Below are positions 61,161 through 64,000 of a stretch of 64,000 bases of DNA, one piece after another. The notes beneath the pieces were generated by a model. The model worked only from the letters and a program-made list of their open reading frames with translations. It did no database searches and was not told the origin of the DNA. Location of the stretch: the NCBI RefSeq assembly GCF_036370855.1, contig NC_088105.1, positions 9,429,619 through 9,493,618 of the forward strand, in the 5' to 3' direction. The number at the start of each line of letters is the position of its first letter. Positions within the stretch are counted from its first letter, which is position 1. Both the position numbers and the translations under genes were made by a program. The stretch comes from Dromaius novaehollandiae (Eukaryota; Chordata; Aves; Casuariiformes; Dromaiidae).

Positions 61161-62240
61161 CTGTTCTGAGGAACCTGAACCATTCAGCATGCAAGCCACA
61201 TGCAGTCCTGAGGGCCAGGGCTGCTACTCTTCCTTCTCCCTCTCTAAAGTGTGGGTGTGCCAACCTCTGGTGATGTGACCGCACATCTGTAATCTCCTGA
61301 GTGTGATTTGGGAGGGTTGGTGCTTGGAGATCTAGAGACAGTTGATTCTTGAGGTTTTCATCTTGAAGGTAGGTACCGGCCACTTTTTAAAATAAGTTTG
61401 CAAAAGTCTGGAGCCTTGTGATGGCAATGAAAAACCCTCTGGCTTTGGTGGGGGACTGCTATACTCTCCTGCTTATTCCTGGCCTGGAAAATAGTCCCCG
61501 AGACGTGAATGTAACACCAGCTAATGCCTCCAATCAGCAGCTCCCTTTACTAAAGCATTTCAGCTTTTGCTAGGATATGTATCTGTGCTTTTCTTGTTGG
61601 ACCTGAAGCATATATTAAAGATTAACAGCTTTTTAGATGTATTTTAAAGCTCCTTCACAAAGCTGTCCTTCCCAGTTCAAAGAAAACCAGTATTTGAGGG
61701 CAACTGCTGAATCCATGTTCACTAGCCATTTCAAAGAAACAATGTTCTCCATATCGGACCTTTCCTTCCAGAGGAAATGAGAGCATGGATCTGTTTTGCC
61801 CCCAGGCATGGAGAGGCTCTGATGGCTGGGTGGACTTGAATCATTCAAACAAACAGCTTTGATGGGGAGTGGGGCAGTTTAGGAGCAGGAAAAAATGGGC
61901 CTAGAAGGCAGACACTGAATCATCAGATCCAGCCCCTGCCTCTCACCTGTTGTGTGATCCCTTTCACAAACAGCTCAGGAGCTGGCCCTGAGGGAGGTTT
62001 CTGCTTTCCCTGCTGACAAACCAGCCAAGGAGAATGACTGAGGCAGGCAATTATTGTGGAAAAGTCCCCTTTCCTTTCCCGATTAGCACAATGAGACTCT
62101 CTTTAATTGACATTGTTTTAGCTTCCTGGCATCATAGTAGTCTTGAAAGCAAAAAAAATGGAGTTTGGGACTTAGCTGGGATAGGCCCAAATGCACCCAC
62201 CCTACTACAGAGGGGCCCCAAGAAGCATGAAGTCTATTAG

Positions 62241-62328
62241 CCCCACTTCATGGGTAGGGAACAGACAACTCAATGACTCATCTAAGACTACCTAGAAAGC
62301 CTGTAGAAGAAAAGGCATTAAACCTAGC
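62241..62328 (-). mobile_element. MIR-type SINE remnant, reverse orientation
   Basis: 'ccccacttcatgggtaggga' followed by 'ctcaatgactcatctaagac', 'tacctagaaagcctgtagaa' and 'ggcattaaacctag' follows the reverse complement of MIR (ccccattttacagatgagga ... gacttgcccaaggtcac ... agctgggattcgaacc). It is diverged but in the right order. Confidence 0.45.
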
Positions 62329-62505
62329 TTGTGTAAGGTCACTCTTATTTTCCTATTTTTGTCAGAGCTTATTCTAAGCAAAAGGACATGCCAAAAAGCT
62401 TCCAGAGAACTTAGCTTCTTTAGTCTTCCAGCTTCCCATCTGATCCTGCCTGGACAAACTGGATGGAAAATGAGTCAGTCATGATTATACATGCAGGTGT
62501 TTTTG

Positions 62506-62526
62506 TCTCTCTCTCTCTCTCTCTCT
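62506..62526 (+). repeat. (TC)n microsatellite acting as polypyrimidine tract
   Basis: About ten TC units sit directly before GGTGTGCAG, the acceptor of coding exon 6. Length variation here would change the strength of the exon 6 splice site. Confidence 0.85.
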
Positions 62527-62535
62527 GGTGTGCAG

Positions 62536-62657
62536 GGAGCCTGACACGCTCTGTGAAGACTGTGCTGAAGATGGCACTTTCCATCAGTATGTCCATGAGG
62601 CCTCTTCCCCTCGGGTCTGTGATTCCTCTGGCTACTGGACCCCAGAAGAGGCAGAAG
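62536..62657 (+). CDS. Pappalysin-2 coding exon 6: region following the catalytic domain
   Basis: The acceptor is GTGCAG/GGAGCC and the donor AAG/GTAAAG. One base completes Arg746; 40 full codons follow (747-786) and one base starts the next Gly codon, so the frame continues beyond the window. The peptide ([35 protein letters not shown]) aligns directly with PAPPA2, including the paired cysteines and the SGYWTPEEA end. The next exon, expected to begin like mammalian PPDVDQPCEPS, was not found before position 64000. Confidence 0.95.
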
Positions 62658-64000
62658 GTAAAGTCCTTCTCTCTTTTCCTGGCTGTGAATCCCCCAGACG
62701 GAGATGAAATGTTGCTGGGAAAAGAAAAGAAACTGCTTTTCTTGCAACTCATTAGTGTAGGAAGGACTTCCAGGTGCCCAGGAGGCACCCTGCCAGCTGG
62801 TGTTTGGCAAACAAACCCTGGCACCATGAGAGCAACTCCAGTCACTTCCCAGAAAGGTGTAAGGAAGAGACACTGGGCAGAGGGGGACACAATTCATTGA
62901 AATAAAAACCTAATGCTGTGTAGATCTCAGGGCCTCACCCAAAATAACAGGGGCGTTCACAGGCTTTGAGATAGCCCTGTCCAAAGGTAGCAGGGATGAT
63001 GCCCTTGCTTAATTCCAATAAGTCTATACCAAGTCCCGAGCAATCTGGGTTAGACACAATTCTTCACTAACAAGGTGAAGATCAGGTTGGTTCAACTGTT
63101 TTTGTGCTAAGAGCTAGATGCTGATTTGGAGATCCACCTCACCAGCTACCTAGGCATGGTGGCTTGCAGGGGCAAGCAGTTGCAGTAAGAGCTTTTGGGC
63201 TTTTCGTGCTGTATCATCTCCTCTGAGGTCACAGGAGAAGAGGCAGGAGATGAGATGAAATGATCCCTATGGGCTGCCTGTAGCGAATTTGCAGTTCAAC
63301 CACATGGAGCCAGAGGATCTGTTAGTTCTATGCTTTCACATGCATTTCTCAGCACTGATGTTGACTGAAAATGTGCCAGAGTGATTGCTGAGAAAGTACA
63401 ATGTGGATTGTATTGCCCCTTTTGGATGAAGCCCATGCTTTGAGAACAGAAGTATCAGGATGTCACTGAGATTCAGTATCTATAAACTCACCTCTAGATT
63501 TGGTAGATTATGCAAGTATCTCTTTTACTAGGATCCCTAGTTGCACAAAAAAAAAAGGTCAAGTTTGTGCTTATTAACTGAAACCAAACAAATCAAAGCT
63601 TAGCTCGTTTATTGTTGGTGGTTCCGGTTTCCCCTGCCTGTCTGGTTTGCTGGCAAATTAGAACTGCTTCTGGAAGTATTCCGTGTTATTATCTCCTTTG
63701 CATGAGCTTGCAATTATCACAAGTGCATGATTGCTCTGGTGAAAAAAGAGACAGGTTTTATCATGTTTAGAATTAAATGGATGCAGGCTTTGAATTGGCA
63801 CTGAGCTCTAAGAAATGCTTGCAGTGCTTGATGAAGACAAGGGTATTTCTACTACAGGATGATGAAATCAGGTGATACTTCTTGAGACTTCATTTCTTTT
63901 TCTGAGTGCTAATTCACTCACAAGGGAGGCAGGCTGGAGATTTGAGGTCAGCCTGGGCATCATCCCAGAGGTCCCAGTGGAGAAACAACCTTTCAGAGCC
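62658..64000 (+). other. PAPPA2 intron 6, 5' part
   Basis: The intron starts with GTAAAG in phase 1. No exon, clear repeat or other feature was recognised up to the window end, apart from a short A run near 63547. The acceptor lies outside. Confidence 0.85.

Larger units (their letters stand above)
60383..62535 (+). other. PAPPA2 intron 5 (2,153 bp)
   Basis: A phase-2 GT-AG intron splitting an Arg codon (AG/G). It carries two MIR-type SINE remnants in opposite orientations and ends with a CT microsatellite that doubles as the polypyrimidine tract of exon 6. Confidence 0.92.
14811..64000 (+). other. PAPPA2 gene, 5' part (coding exons 1-6 and introns; 3' part beyond window)
   Basis: Six exons join into one frame of 786 codons plus one base. 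Intron phases in order are 1, 2, 1, 1, 2, and the last exon ends in phase 1. Predicted architecture by residue: signal peptide 1-23, pro-region to about 135, laminin-G-like about 136-306, linker and N-terminal proteolytic region about 370-455, Lin-12/Notch repeats 457-483 and 489-516, and a catalytic domain with zinc motif 604-614 and Met-turn at Met678. Similarity to mammalian PAPPA2 is near-continuous from the laminin-G domain on; for example the LNR segment and the run from exon 3 to exon 5 match PAPPA2 better than PAPPA. The family cleaves IGFBP-3 and IGFBP-5 and so raises free IGF outside the cell. The C-terminal modules (SCR repeats and LNR3 in mammals) lie beyond the window. Confidence 0.96.

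Noticed and set aside
1..64000. CRISPR array, prophage, operon or other bacterial-type system
   Set aside because: Spliced vertebrate gene structure, CR1/MIR repeats and CpG islands show nuclear vertebrate DNA. No regularly spaced direct repeats or dense gene clusters are present.

Overview
This is vertebrate genomic DNA, most likely from a bird. The evidence is three CR1-type LINE fragments with the sauropsid CR1 3' end, low overall repeat content, compact introns and extremely GC-rich first exons. A crocodilian or turtle cannot be fully excluded from the sequence alone. The window holds the 5' part of one protein-coding gene on the + strand, PAPPA2 (pappalysin-2, pregnancy-associated plasma protein A2). 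This is a secreted metzincin zinc protease that cleaves IGF-binding proteins.

Layout. Positions 1 to about 13,400 are upstream, apparently intergenic DNA with no recognisable exon; they hold a few microsatellites and candidate regulatory patches. About 13,400-16,700 is a CpG island with a TATA-like promoter candidate, a leader containing a 16-codon upstream ORF and a (GGC)n tract, and coding exon 1 (14811-15351). Intron 1 (9.2 kb) leads to a second CpG-rich block with the 1,063-nt coding exon 2 (24556-25618). Intron 2 is 24.8 kb and carries the three CR1 copies. Exons 3 to 6 lie at 50466-50611, 59089-59382, 60190-60382 and 62536-62657. The window ends inside intron 6, so the rest of the gene is missing.

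The six exons join in one open frame of 786 complete codons plus one base, with GT-AG junctions at all five complete introns and a GT donor after exon 6. In order the protein has a signal peptide, a short Gly/Pro/Arg-rich pro-region, a laminin-G-like domain, two Lin-12/Notch repeats, the catalytic domain with [11 protein letters not shown] and a downstream Met-turn, and the start of the region leading to the C-terminal modules. All key residues are present, so the gene looks functional.

Base composition changes sharply inside the gene. Exons 1-2 use almost only G/C-ending codons, while exons 3-6 have ordinary mixed codon use. No bacterial-type system, CRISPR array, viral gene or novel gene cluster is visible. 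The items most worth a second look are the 5' leader (uORF plus GGC repeat), the stop codon built into the exon 2 donor with a poly(A) signal downstream, a lone cysteine in the pro-region, and an ancient L2/L3-like LINE candidate in intron 3.
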